64,000 nt of DNA from Streptomyces canus 299MFChir4.1 (GCF_000383615.1 NZ_KB911584.1:478593-542592), one strand, 5' to 3'. Shown: positions 51,511 through 59,549, counted from the first letter of the stretch. Notes: a model not told the origin generated them from the sequence alone. Translations and numbers: made by a program.

Positions 51511-52242
51511 ATGACCCTGTTCGTCGGCACGTCGGGGTGGCAGTACAAGGACTGGCGGGGCGTCCTCTACCCCGATGGCGTCCCCGTGCGGCTCTGGCTG
51601 GAGGAGTACACGGAGCACTTCCCGACGGTCGAGATCAACAACGCCTTCTACCGGCTGCCGAGCAGGGAGACCTTCGAGACGTGGCGCGAGCGGGTGCCGG
51701 GGGACTTCGTGGTGGCGGTGAAGGCGAGCCGGTACCTGACCCACATCAAGCGGCTGAAGGATCCCGAGGAGCCGGTGCGCCGCCTGATGAGCCACGCGGA
51801 GGGGCTGGGCGACCGACTGGGCCCGGTGCTCCTCCAGTTGCCCCCGACCCTGCGCGCCGACACGGACCTGCTGGACGCCTGCCTGGCCTGCTTCCCCGCG
51901 TCGACGCGGGTCGCGGTCGAACCCCGCCACGCCTCCTGGTGGACGCCCGGGACCCGCAAGGTCCTGGAGACCCGCGGTGCCGCCCTGTGCTGGGCCGACG
52001 TCCGGGCCCGCCCGGTGAGCCCCCTGTGGCGCACCACCGACTGGGGGTACGTCCGCTTCCACGAGGGCCGGGCGCAGGCGTGGCCGCACTACGGCAGACG
52101 GTCCCTGGAGACCTGGGCCGGGCGGATCGGGGACACCTGGGCCGGGGACGAGGACGTCTACGTGTACTTCAACAACGATCCGAACGGTGCCGCCGTGCGG
52201 AACGCGAAGCTGTTCGCGTCTCTGGGTCAGCCCCGACCGTAG
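51511..52242 (+). CDS. DUF72 (YecE-like) protein
   Basis: 243 residues of the YecE/DUF72 TIM-barrel family: LFVGTSGWQYKDWRGVLYP, NNAFYRLPSRETFETWRERVPGDFVVAVKASRYLTHIKRL, GDRLGPVLLQLPPTL, VAVEPRHASWW and YVRFHEGRAQ-like segments are all present, ending YVYFNNDPNGAAVRNAKLF. Biochemical role unknown; conserved near DNA-repair or Fe-S genes in other bacteria. The 3' end overlaps the convergent GntR gene by 16 bases. Confidence 0.92.
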   Translation: MTLFVGTSGWQYKDWRGVLYPDGVPVRLWLEEYTEHFPTVEINNAFYRLPSRETFETWRERVPGDFVVAVKASRYLTHIKRLKDPEEPVRRLMSHAEGLGDRLGPVLLQLPPTLRADTDLLDACLACFPASTRVAVEPRHASWWTPGTRKVLETRGAALCWADVRARPVSPLWRTTDWGYVRFHEGRAQAWPHYGRRSLETWAGRIGDTWAGDEDVYVYFNNDPNGAAVRNAKLFASLGQPRP

Positions 52243-52598
52243 GCCGCCCGCAGCGCGTCCCGTACGGCCGCCAGGGCGTCGCCCTCCGTCAGCCCCAGTC
52301 GCCGGGCCCGCTCCACGTAGGCCTGGGCGGCCGACGCGAGTTCCCGTTCCGCCGCCGAACCGGCCGCGGCGACGAACGTGCCGTTGCGGCCGCGTGTCTC
52401 GATCACCCCGTCGCTCTCCAGCGCCCGGTACGCCTTGGCGACGGTGTTCGCGGCGAGCCCGAGCGACTCCGCGAGCCCCCGCACGGTCGGCAGCCGGTAC
52501 CCCACCGGCAGCACCCCCGCCCGCGCCTGCTCGGAGATCTGCACCCGCACCTGCTCGTACGGCGGCGCACTGTCGTCGATGTGGATCTTCAAGGTCAC
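52227..52598 (-). CDS. GntR-family regulator (YtrA-type)
   Basis: 123 residues from a GTG at 52598. The compact winged helix APPYEQVRVQISEQARAGVLPVGYRLPTVRGLAESLGLAANTVAKAYRALESDGVIETRGRNGTFV is followed by a short helical C-terminus, as in the YtrA subgroup that controls ABC transporters. No ABC transporter is adjacent, so its targets are elsewhere. An upstream in-frame start at 52637 would add 13 residues without a ribosome site. It is divergent from the double-GNAT gene, 71 bases away. Confidence 0.9.
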   Translation of the reverse strand: MTLKIHIDDSAPPYEQVRVQISEQARAGVLPVGYRLPTVRGLAESLGLAANTVAKAYRALESDGVIETRGRNGTFVAAAGSAAERELASAAQAYVERARRLGLTEGDALAAVRDALRAAYGRG

Positions 52599-52669
52599 GA
52601 GCCGATTGTCCCGCACCCACCGGAAAATGAGAGGCACCGGTGCAGGCTCCCCCCGTAACGTGCGCCGTC

Positions 52670-53599
52670 ATGACCGTGATCGTGCGCGATCTGCGCCCCC
52701 AGGACCCGGCCGATGTCGAGAAGTTCGCCCATGTCCGCCATCTGGCCATCCCCTTCATGCTGTGGACCCCGGCCGGTGTGCTGCACCGCCTCGTCCACAC
52801 CCACCCGGACGCGCACTACCGCTCCCTCGTGGCCGAGGAGGACGGCGAGGTGATCGGCACGGCCCAGCTCGGCCTCGCCCATGACAGCCCGGAGCCGGGC
52901 CAGGGATATCTCAACATCTATGTGCACCCGGACCGCACCCGGCGCGGTGCCGGCGCCCTCCTCGTACGCACCGCCGAGGAGCACCTGGCGGCGCACGGGG
53001 CGACCACGTTGTTCGCCTGGGTCCTGGACGAGCCGCAGAACCGGGTGTTCGCCGAGCGGCACGGCTACCGGCCCAGCCGCTCCGCGCACTTCCTGCGCCT
53101 GGACCTGGCGAACGGCGCGCTGCCCCCGCTCCAGCCCCTTCCCCCGGGCGTCGAACTGCGCACCGCCGCCGACTTCGCCGACGACCCGCGGCCCTTCTTC
53201 CTGCTGGACGCGGAGACCGCGGGGGACGAACCGAGCGACGTGGGCACCGAGTTCACGGACTACGAGGTGTGGGTCGAGGAGAACTGGAAACACCCTCTCC
53301 TCGATCGCGCCCTGACCACGATCGCCCTCGTCGACGGCCGTCCGGCCGCCTTCAGCGCCGCCCACACCGACGGCGCCGGCCGCTACGCCACCGCCATGAC
53401 CGGCACCGCCCGCGCCTTCCGCGGCCGCGGCCTCGCCAAGCTCGCCAAGAACGCCTCCCTGCACCGCGCCCGCGCCGCCGGCTGTACGGAGGCCTTCACC
53501 GGCAACGACGCCGCCAACGAACCCATGCTCGCGATCAACAAGTGGTTCGGATACGAGATCTGCGCCACGGAGGTACGTCATGTCCGCGAACTCACCTGA
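52670..53599 (+). CDS. Tandem GNAT-domain N-acetyltransferase
   Basis: 309 residues with two GNAT folds. The first (~1-145) carries the acetyl-CoA loop YLNIYVHPDRTRRGAGALLVRTAEEHLAAHGA; the second (~150-309) has GTARAFRGRGLAKLAKNASLHRARAAGCTEAFTGNDAANEPMLAINKWFGYE. Double-GNAT proteins of this mycothiol-synthase-like plan acylate small molecules. ATG 52670 (MTVIVRDLRPQDPAD) is preferred over an earlier frame start. It overlaps the DUF402 gene by 20 bases. Confidence 0.92.
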   Translation: MTVIVRDLRPQDPADVEKFAHVRHLAIPFMLWTPAGVLHRLVHTHPDAHYRSLVAEEDGEVIGTAQLGLAHDSPEPGQGYLNIYVHPDRTRRGAGALLVRTAEEHLAAHGATTLFAWVLDEPQNRVFAERHGYRPSRSAHFLRLDLANGALPPLQPLPPGVELRTAADFADDPRPFFLLDAETAGDEPSDVGTEFTDYEVWVEENWKHPLLDRALTTIALVDGRPAAFSAAHTDGAGRYATAMTGTARAFRGRGLAKLAKNASLHRARAAGCTEAFTGNDAANEPMLAINKWFGYEICATEVRHVRELT

Positions 53600-54077
53600 G
53601 CCCCTGCGGCGGGTGGACGTCGTCCTGCTCAAGGCGGGCCGCACGAAGATCCGCTACGCGGCCGAGCTCCTCACCGACGACGGCAACCGCGTCACCGTCC
53701 GCGCTCCCTGGGCGGGCGAGGGTGTCCGTGACTTCGGCTTCGTCCGCTTCGAGCCGGGCAACGTCTTCACCGAGCACTACTGGCGGGACCGCTGGTACGC
53801 CGTCAAGGAGGTCCGCTCCTCGGACGGCACCCTGAAGGGCTGGTACTGCGACATCACCCGCCCGGCGACACTGGACGGCGCCGAGTTGGTCGTGGAGGAC
53901 CTGGACCTGGACCTGTGGGTCTCGGCGGACGGCACGGAGGTGCTGCGTCTGGACGAGGACGAGTTCGAGGAGAGCGGTCTGGCGGAGAGGGACCCCGCGG
54001 CCGCCTCAGCGGCGACAACGGCTCTGGACGAGTTGGAAAAGCTGGCCCACACACAGCAGTGGCCCCCGATTTCTTAG
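53580..54077 (+). CDS. DUF402-domain protein (FomD-like)
   Basis: 165 residues. DUF402 core: FGFVRFEPGNVFTEHYWRDRWYAVKEVRSSDGTLKGWYCDITRPATLDGAELVVEDLDLDLWVSADGTEVLRLDEDEFEESGL. The WYCDI and D-L-D-L-D clusters match the metal and phosphate-ester site known from FomD and SA0684-type nucleotide diphosphatases, so hydrolysis of a nucleotide or CMP-type ester is expected. Translationally coupled to the GNAT gene (20-base overlap) and 4 bases into the convergent methyltransferase gene. Confidence 0.88.
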   Translation: MSANSPEPLRRVDVVLLKAGRTKIRYAAELLTDDGNRVTVRAPWAGEGVRDFGFVRFEPGNVFTEHYWRDRWYAVKEVRSSDGTLKGWYCDITRPATLDGAELVVEDLDLDLWVSADGTEVLRLDEDEFEESGLAERDPAAASAATTALDELEKLAHTQQWPPIS

Positions 54078-54682
54078 TCGCCCCGCACCACCACCGCATA
54101 CCGCTCGTCGTCCACGTCCTTCCCCCACAACACGGATTCCCCCGAGAGCCGCTCCACGAGCACCCGCCCGCCGAGCGGCTCCGCGAGCCCCGTCACCGTC
54201 TCGGCAGCTATCCCGAAGGCCCCCCACACCCCCTCCACCAGCACCAGCCGGCCGCCCGGCCGCAGCAACCCCCACCACTGCCGCAGCGCCCGCCCGGGAT
54301 CCGGCAGCGCCCACAGGACATGCCGCACCAGAACGACGTCGAACCGCTGCTCCCCCACCGGGGGCAGCGCCGCGTCACCGACGAGGAACACCGCGTCACG
54401 CCCGGCGAGCTTCGCGCGGGCCAGGTCCACCATGGCCGGGGAGAGATCCACCCCGGTCACCCGGTGCCCCTGCTCGGCCGCGAGGAGTGACAGGCTCCCG
54501 GTCCCGCACCCGAGGTCGAGGACGTCGGACGCTCTTTCCGGTAGCCACCCCCGCAGCCTCTCGGCCCAGGCCCCGCGCACCTCGGGGTCCCGCAACCCGT
54601 GATCCGGCTCCTCGTCGAAGGATCCCGCCTCGGCGTCCCAGTCCACACCGTCCACGCCCCCACCGTCACTGTTCTGCGTCAT
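54074..54682 (-). CDS. Class I SAM-dependent methyltransferase
   Basis: 202 residues. SAM-binding motif I VLDLGCGTGSLSLLAAEQG, motif II VTGVDLSPAMVDLARAKL, post II DVVLVRHVLWALPDPGRALRQWWGLLRPGGRLVLVEG. Small, no extra domain; target unknown. The ATG at 54682 (MTQNSDGGGVDG) has no ribosome site in the proper window. A tandem promoter-like repeat ends just before it, and the nearer copy predicts transcription starting at about the ATG itself, i.e. a leaderless message. Longer in-frame extension to 54970 would run through that repeat and is unlikely. Confidence 0.9.
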   Translation of the reverse strand: MTQNSDGGGVDGVDWDAEAGSFDEEPDHGLRDPEVRGAWAERLRGWLPERASDVLDLGCGTGSLSLLAAEQGHRVTGVDLSPAMVDLARAKLAGRDAVFLVGDAALPPVGEQRFDVVLVRHVLWALPDPGRALRQWWGLLRPGGRLVLVEGVWGAFGIAAETVTGLAEPLGGRVLVERLSGESVLWGKDVDDERYAVVVRGD

Positions 54683-54689
54683 GCGCCCA

Positions 54690-54739
54690 AGAGTGACACC
54701 CGCCACTGACAGTCGAATCGTGACAGCCGCCACTGACAG
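54690..54739 (-). promoter_or_regulatory. Tandem RecA-NDp/PafBC-like promoter motifs upstream of the methyltransferase
   Basis: Two 20-base direct repeats (54693-54712, 54720-54739; 19 of 20 identical) read on the minus strand as CTGTCAGTG-N8-CACGAT and CTGTCAGTG-N8-CACTCT. This matches, except for the first -10 base, the actinobacterial LexA-independent DNA-damage promoter tTGTCRgtg-N8-TAnnnT as I remember it. Confidence 0.55.
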
Positions 54740-54822
54740 AGCGGGGACCGATGAGGAACTCTCCCCGAAAGCGTCTACCTCCGTGAGAACGCGGAACTCG
54801 GTAGGCACTGAAGGAGGCAGCC

Positions 54823-54957
54823 ATGCGCCGCACCACCGTGCAGAAGCCCCTGAAGAGGACGGACGCCCGGCGACTCCCCGAGGAGGCCGACGAGCGCCCC
54901 GCGGGACGACCCGAGGTCCGCAAGGACATCGCGCGTACCTGGTGGCCCGACGGCTGA
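54823..54957 (+). CDS. Small basic protein, 44 residues
   Basis: MRRTTVQKPLKRTDARRL begins a 44-residue protein ending RTWWPDG. It has a textbook ribosome site (GAAGGAGGCAGCC before ATG 54823) and codon use like its neighbours (third position almost entirely G/C). Composition is basic and acidic mixed, with no hydrophobic segment. It is divergent from the methyltransferase gene with the tandem promoter motif in between. I do not recognise a function. Convergent GNAT gene begins 21 bases after its stop. Confidence 0.72.
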   Translation: MRRTTVQKPLKRTDARRLPEEADERPAGRPEVRKDIARTWWPDG

Positions 54958-54978
54958 CGGCGGCAGGCATGCTCCGTG

Positions 54979-55428
54979 TCAGACCAGTCGCTTGCGGTAG
55001 TGGACGCGGTCATAGGGCCCGTCCACTCGCCGTTCCACGACCTCATAACCGAACTTCGGATAGATCTCCTGGTTCTCCCACATCATCGCGTTGGTACAGA
55101 GCCTGACCTCGGGCAGTCCCAGCGCACGCGCGTGTGCCTCGACGAACCGCAGCAGCCGTCCTCCCACGCCCTGCCCCTGGGCGTCGGGGCGGACGGCGAT
55201 GTTGTCGAGGTACAGATGATCCGGGTACTCCTCGACCACCACGAGCCCGACCACGGGATCCCCGGTCACGAAGACCTGCCCCGCGGCCACGTTCGCCGCG
55301 TGGTCCCGCTCCATGGGCTGCGGCACCCGCCCGATGCGCTCGATGTAGTGCTCGTACGCCGCGTCGGTCACGGCCTTCACGGTCGGTACGTCGGACGCGT
55401 CGGCGCGTCGGATCTCCTCGTTCGTCAT
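54979..55428 (-). CDS. GNAT-family N-acetyltransferase
   Basis: 149 residues, a single complete GNAT fold: IRRADASDVPTVKAVTDAAYEHYIERIG at the start, acetyl-CoA loop LYLDNIAVRPDAQGQGVGGRLLRFVEAHARALGLPEVRL in the middle and NQEIYPKFGYEVVERRVDGPYDRVHYRKRLV at the end. The substrate is unknown. It stands alone with its start at ATG 55428. Confidence 0.92.
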   Translation of the reverse strand: MTNEEIRRADASDVPTVKAVTDAAYEHYIERIGRVPQPMERDHAANVAAGQVFVTGDPVVGLVVVEEYPDHLYLDNIAVRPDAQGQGVGGRLLRFVEAHARALGLPEVRLCTNAMMWENQEIYPKFGYEVVERRVDGPYDRVHYRKRLV

Positions 55429-55568
55429 GCGCGCACGCTACTTACCTGATCTCCGTCTCAGCACTCCCTTAAGAGGGCCATAAAGATCACCACCGGCCCT
55501 CACAGGCTGGGGATTTCAGGGTTTCTTTGATCCGGCACCCGTCAGTACCGGTTCCGAGGAGATCCCCC

Positions 55569-56573
55569 ATGCCCGCACGCCGCAAGGCCGCAGCCGTCGC
55601 CGCCGTCGGCCTGGCCCCGTTCGCCCTGGCCGCGTTGGCCGCCGCGCCCGCGTCCGCGCACGGTTCGATGGGCGACCCGGTCAGCCGGGTCTCGCAGTGC
55701 TACGCGGAGGGTCCCGAGAGCCCGAGGTCCGACGCGTGCAGGGCGGCGGTCGCGGCTGGGGGTACCCCCTCTGGGGGAGGCACTCAGGCGCTCTACGACT
55801 GGAACGGCATCCGCATCGGTGACGCGAACGGCCGGCACCAGGAGCTGATCCCGGACGGCAGGCTGTGCAGCGCGAACAACGACGAGTTCAAGGGGCTCGA
55901 CCTGGCCCGCGCCGACTGGCCGGCGACGAGCGTGAGCAGCGGGTCGTACACCTTCAAGTACCGGGTGACCGCCCCGCACAAGGGCACCTTCAAGGTGTAC
56001 CTGACCAAGCAGGGCTACGACCCGACGCACCCGCCGGCCTGGGACGACCTGGATCTGTCCCACCCGGTCGCGACGGCTACCGACCCGGTCGCCTCGGGCG
56101 GTTTCTACACCTTCTCCGGCACCCTGCCCCAGCGCTCCGGGAAGCAGCTCCTGTACGCCGTCTGGCAGCGCTCGGACAGTCCCGAGGCGTTCTACTCGTG
56201 CTCGGACGTGACGTTCGGGGGCGGCGGCGACTCCGGTGGCACAGCGGGCGGTTCGACGCCGGCTCCGAGCGCCTCCGCACCCTCCGAGGAGCAGATCGAG
56301 GACGGCACCGGCAAGTCGACGGTCGAGCACCACGGGCACGGCGACGACGACGCCGGTACGTCGGCGGAGCCGCTGGCCGCCGGGACGGAGAGCCTTCCGG
56401 CCCCTGACGTGCGGGCGGCGGGCACTTCGCCGAAGCTCGCCGAGACGGGCGGCGACAGCAGCACGGCGTATCTCGCGATGGGCGGCGCCGCCACGCTCGC
56501 GGTCGGCGCGGCGGTCCTGTTCGGCTCGGTGCGCCGGCGCGCGGTGCACGACGGCGGACGGAACGGCCGTTGA
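55569..56573 (+). CDS. Cell-wall-anchored AA10 lytic polysaccharide monooxygenase
   Basis: 334 residues. Signal peptide 1-30 (ending APASA) cleaves to expose His31 (HGSMGDP), the copper-brace histidine; the second ligand is His137 (TAPHKGTF) and the axial Phe216 lies in YSCSDVTF. The AA10 fold ends ~218. A Gly/Ser/Pro and His/Asp-rich linker follows, then a sorting signal: LAETG (290-294), hydrophobic helix (300-320) and VRRRAVH. LAxTG is the preference of class E sortases, so the enzyme is displayed on the wall rather than secreted free. It oxidatively cleaves chitin or cellulose. ATG 55569 follows GAGGAGA. Confidence 0.94.
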   Translation: MPARRKAAAVAAVGLAPFALAALAAAPASAHGSMGDPVSRVSQCYAEGPESPRSDACRAAVAAGGTPSGGGTQALYDWNGIRIGDANGRHQELIPDGRLCSANNDEFKGLDLARADWPATSVSSGSYTFKYRVTAPHKGTFKVYLTKQGYDPTHPPAWDDLDLSHPVATATDPVASGGFYTFSGTLPQRSGKQLLYAVWQRSDSPEAFYSCSDVTFGGGGDSGGTAGGSTPAPSASAPSEEQIEDGTGKSTVEHHGHGDDDAGTSAEPLAAGTESLPAPDVRAAGTSPKLAETGGDSSTAYLAMGGAATLAVGAAVLFGSVRRRAVHDGGRNGR

Positions 56574-56584
56574 CCGAATGAACT

Positions 56585-56623
56585 CCGGGGCCTGACCGGC
56601 GGCTCAGGCCGGACAGGCCCCGG
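56585..56623. terminator. Bidirectional terminator between LPMO and lipase genes
   Basis: CCGGGGCCTG (56585-56594) pairs perfectly with CAGGCCCCGG (56614-56623); the 19-base loop holds an inner CCGG/CCGG pairing. It lies in the 56-base gap between the convergent genes. Confidence 0.82.
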
Positions 56624-56629
56624 CGGCGC

Positions 56630-57493
56630 TCAGCTCAGCGCCGACGCGCAGGTGGTGGCGGTGGCGTGGGCCGGGTCGAGGGCGTTGGCCACCTCGTGGA
56701 AGGCGATCCGGTCGAACAGCCCGATGGCCACGTGCTCGGAGAGGTCGAGCGGGCACAGGTCCTGGAGCAGGACGTTGTGGACGCCGGACCCGCTGAGGAA
56801 CTGGCTCCGGTACGGCGTCACGACCTCGTCGTACTTGGTGGCGAGGACTGTGTACTTGACGCCGGGTACGGTGTCACCCCCTTCGTTGAGCTTGGTGAGG
56901 AAGGCGGAGCCGACGACCTGGTCGGCGAGGGCGGGGGTGTTGGTGGTGAGGAAGTCCCCGACATCCGGGAAGTACGGCAGCAGGTTGGTCAAGCCCGACA
57001 GGGTGGTGCCGTGGTTGTCGGGAGCGATGCCGACGAGGGCGTTCACCTTGGCGGCTCCGCCGAGGAACCTGAGGTAGTAGCGGGGCATCAGGCCGCCCTG
57101 CGAGTGACCGACGAGGTCGGTCTCGGCGGCGCCGGTGGCGGTGAGCACCTTGTCGACGAAGGTCTTCAGCTGCTCCGCCGACTTGTCGATGGGGCCGAGG
57201 CCATAGAAGAGGGGGACGCCGGAGAGCTGACCGTAGTCGAAGGAGAAGACGCAGTAGTCGCGGCTCTCCAGATACGGGGCGAGGGCCAGCCAGTTGTCGA
57301 CGGAGTTCGCGAAGGTGCCGTGGACGAGGACGACCGGGTGGGGGTGGGCGGCGGAGGGCTTGCACGAGTAGTCGTTCCAGCCCCTGCTCGGGGCGTCGGC
57401 CGCCTGGGCGGCGGTGGCGGCGGGGACGATGGCGACCGTGGCGGTCAGCAGCAGGGCGGCGAGGGGTCTGAGCAGTCGTTTCCAGGGCAGCAT
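56630..57493 (-). CDS. Secreted alpha/beta-hydrolase lipase (class 2)
   Basis: 287 residues. A signal peptide (1-~32, ATAAQAA) is followed by the lipase-2 fold: HPVVLVHGTFANSVDNWLALAPYL with the oxyanion-hole residues, nucleophile elbow GHSQGGLMPRYYLRFLGG, and a C-terminal catalytic His in LSEHVAIGLFDRIAFHEVANALDP. Four Cys could form two disulfides (CKPS/YCVFSF and LCPLD/TTCAS). From memory it corresponds to the characterised S. coelicolor lipase SCO1735. The start at 57493 has AGGAGAT upstream. The promoter region contains tandem AAGTTACG octamers (57576, 57603). Confidence 0.93.
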   Translation of the reverse strand: MLPWKRLLRPLAALLLTATVAIVPAATAAQAADAPSRGWNDYSCKPSAAHPHPVVLVHGTFANSVDNWLALAPYLESRDYCVFSFDYGQLSGVPLFYGLGPIDKSAEQLKTFVDKVLTATGAAETDLVGHSQGGLMPRYYLRFLGGAAKVNALVGIAPDNHGTTLSGLTNLLPYFPDVGDFLTTNTPALADQVVGSAFLTKLNEGGDTVPGVKYTVLATKYDEVVTPYRSQFLSGSGVHNVLLQDLCPLDLSEHVAIGLFDRIAFHEVANALDPAHATATTCASALS

Positions 57494-57664
57494 CGGGTGA
57501 TCTCCTTGCGGCTCAAGGGAGTTGCGATGGCCGTACGCCCTGTGACCCGGATCACGAGGATGCTGTTCAATTCGAAAGTTACGGAGGAGTAGTGCACTTG
57601 TGAAGTTACGCGTCAGTAAAAACTTCCAGTGCTAACCATTTCGCATGCATCTGCTGATGAACCA

Positions 57665-58108
57665 TCACCAGGCGGGCCTGATGGGACCATAGGGAGCGAT
57701 ACGCCCCAATCGCTCGCGCAACGCGCGCACTTCACCCTCACCGAGTACATCGACCCACGCCCGCACGGCCTCCGCTGCGGCCTCCTCGGCCGCACGGGTG
57801 CAGGCCCACCCCCGCTCGGTCAGCACGACGAGCCGGGCCCTCGCGTCCGCGGGATGCGGCCGACGCTCGGCGTAGCCCTTGCGCACGATCTCGTCGACCA
57901 GTTGGCTCGCGGCCTGCTTGGTCACCCCGAGATGACCGGCCAGCTCGGTGACCGTGGCCCCGTCCGGCGCGAGCCGCGCGAACGCGAAACCCCAGGCGGG
58001 CCGCGCCTCGAACCCCCGGGCGACCACCCCGTCGTTGATGCGCTGGGTCAGATCACCGGCGGCGGCGAGCAGGGTGGCGGCGAGGGCGAGGGCTTCGGAG
58101 TTCTGCAC
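57665..58108 (-). CDS. MarR-family regulator divergent from a cupin gene
   Basis: 147 residues. The winged helix-turn-helix reads DGATVTELAGHLGVTKQAASQLVDEIVRKGYAERRPHPADARARLVVLTERGW (residues ~48-102), flanked by dimerisation helices. The GTG at 58108 (MQNSEALALA) is chosen although the ribosome site is weak. A large inverted repeat with two TCAAGCNGCTTGA palindromes lies in the divergent promoter, so the protein most likely represses itself and the cupin gene. Confidence 0.92.
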   Translation of the reverse strand: MQNSEALALAATLLAAAGDLTQRINDGVVARGFEARPAWGFAFARLAPDGATVTELAGHLGVTKQAASQLVDEIVRKGYAERRPHPADARARLVVLTERGWACTRAAEEAAAEAVRAWVDVLGEGEVRALRERLGRIAPYGPIRPAW

Positions 58109-58136
58109 CCAGGCATTGAAACACCCTTGACGAATT

Positions 58137-58182
58137 GGTCAAGCAGCTTGACTATGGAGAAATATAGTCAAGCTGCTTGACC
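58137..58182. promoter_or_regulatory. MarR operator: two palindromes in a 19-bp-arm inverted repeat
   Basis: Palindromes TCAAGCAGCTTGA (58139-58151) and TCAAGCTGCTTGA (58168-58180) lie within perfect 19-base arms (58137-58155 and 58164-58182) separated by eight bases. Two dimers of the MarR protein could bind; alternatively the arms can extrude as one cruciform. Confidence 0.9.
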
Positions 58183-58204
58183 ATTTACGACTCGGAGGTC
58201 CCGC

Positions 58205-58579
58205 ATGCCCGTAGTCCGCTCGTCCGACGCCGTCACCCACGAGATCCACGGCGCCCGTTTCGTCTCGTACGCCACCCCGCTCAGCGGCGCCAAGGAGCTC
58301 TGCGCCTGGCGCGGCGAGATCCCCGCGGGGACGAAGGCGCAGGCGCACACCGTCAACCGCGAGGAGATCTTCCATCTGCTCATCGGCGAACTCCGGATCA
58401 CCCTCGACGACGCCACGCATCGGATCACCGCCGGTGACACCGTGATCGTCAACCCCGGGGTGACCTTCGCCGTCGAGAACCCCACCGATCACACCGCCCT
58501 CACCTGGGTCACCACCTCCGTCGGCCTGGAGGCGACGCTGGCGGACGGCACCCGTATCACCCCGCCGTGGGCCAACTGA
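58205..58579 (+). CDS. Single-domain cupin protein
   Basis: 124 residues. A one-cupin fold: motif 1 PAGTKAQAHTVNREEIFHLLIGEL, with His and Glu of the metal site, and motif 2 ITAGDTVIVNPGVTFAVENPTDHTAL, where the usual final His position is Phe/His (GVTFAVENPTDH), so metal binding is uncertain. Cupins of this size are quercetinase-like or sensing proteins. The ATG at 58205 follows GGAGGTCCC. It is divergent from and probably repressed by the MarR regulator. Confidence 0.9.
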   Translation: MPVVRSSDAVTHEIHGARFVSYATPLSGAKELCAWRGEIPAGTKAQAHTVNREEIFHLLIGELRITLDDATHRITAGDTVIVNPGVTFAVENPTDHTALTWVTTSVGLEATLADGTRITPPWAN

Positions 58580-58580
58580 C

Positions 58581-59549
58581 CTACGCGGCCAGCGTCCCCG
58601 GCAGCACCGCCAGCGGTCCGAACCTCGCCCGGGCGCGGTCCGCGGCCTCCTCGATACGGCGGAGCTTCTCGTCGGTGGGGTCGAAGGTGAGCTGGCGGGA
58701 GGCCTGTTCGGCGGGGTCGAGGCCCTCGGCGCGCAGGGAGACGGAGCGGACCCGGGCGCGCTGGAGACCGAGGGCCTCGTACATGCCGTAGGCCGCCCTG
58801 GTGAGGGCCGCCGAGTGGGCGGTGGGTTCGCCGAGGGTGCGGCTGCGGGTGGTCGCGGTGCGGTCGGCGTAGCGGACGGTGAGAGTCAGGGTGCGGCAGA
58901 CCTTGTCGAGGGCACGCAGCCGGGAGCCCAGTTCCTCGGCGGCGGAGAGCAGGGCGCGGCGGTGCTGGTCGGGGTCCAACTCATCGCGGATGAAGGGGCG
59001 TTCGGTGGCGAGGGAGCGGGAGACGCCGTTCGGGACCACCCGGCCGCGGTCCACGCCGTTCGCCTTCTCGTGCAGTTCACGGGCGGCCTTGGCGCCGACC
59101 AGGCGCTGGAGTGTGGACAGGGGTGCGGCGGCGACCCGGCCCAGGGTGTCGAGGCCGTACTCGCACAAGACGCGGGCGGTCGCGGCGCCGACGCCGGGGA
59201 GCGCGGCGACGGGCCGGCCGGCGAGGAAGTCCGCCGCCGTGCCCTCGGGAACCGCACAGGTCACCCCGGGCCGGGCGTCCTTCAGCGCCATGCGGGCCAG
59301 CATCGGCCCGGGCCCGGCGCCGATCGCGCAGTCGACGCCGTGCAGGGCGAGGGCGCGGACCCGGATCACCGAGGCCAGTTCGACGGCGTCCCGCTTGAAG
59401 TACCGTTCGGCGCCCCGCAGATCGGCCAGCGCCCGGTCCGGCGGCAACGCTTCGACGACCGGCGTGAACTCCTCAAGGAGGCCGAGCAGTTCGGGCAGGG
59501 CCGCCTCCCGCGTCGGCGGCAGCTGGAAACGTACGCAGAGGATGGTCAT
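58581..59549 (-). CDS. ImuB-like Y-family DNA polymerase homologue lacking catalytic acids
   Basis: 322 residues. The fold is Y-family: palm/fingers (1-~140), a thumb with helix-hairpin-helix LPGVGAATARVLCEYGLDTLGRVAA, and the little-finger domain (~205-300, RTLTLTVRYADRTATTRSRTLGEPT). The first catalytic Asp motif (DMDAFF in DinB) is RFQLPP and the S-x-DE motif is PPDRALADL, so the metal-binding acids are missing, as in ImuB. It therefore probably acts as a clamp-binding adaptor for DnaE2, whose gene overlaps it by ATGA. The ATG at 59549 is fixed by that overlap. Confidence 0.88.
   Translation of the reverse strand: MTILCVRFQLPPTREAALPELLGLLEEFTPVVEALPPDRALADLRGAERYFKRDAVELASVIRVRALALHGVDCAIGAGPGPMLARMALKDARPGVTCAVPEGTAADFLAGRPVAALPGVGAATARVLCEYGLDTLGRVAAAPLSTLQRLVGAKAARELHEKANGVDRGRVVPNGVSRSLATERPFIRDELDPDQHRRALLSAAEELGSRLRALDKVCRTLTLTVRYADRTATTRSRTLGEPTAHSAALTRAAYGMYEALGLQRARVRSVSLRAEGLDPAEQASRQLTFDPTDEKLRRIEEAADRARARFGPLAVLPGTLAA

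Noticed and set aside
54683..54970. Extended methyltransferase N-terminus to 54970
   Set aside because: It crosses the tandem promoter repeat and the 44-residue gene, and has Arg/Pro-rich low-complexity composition.
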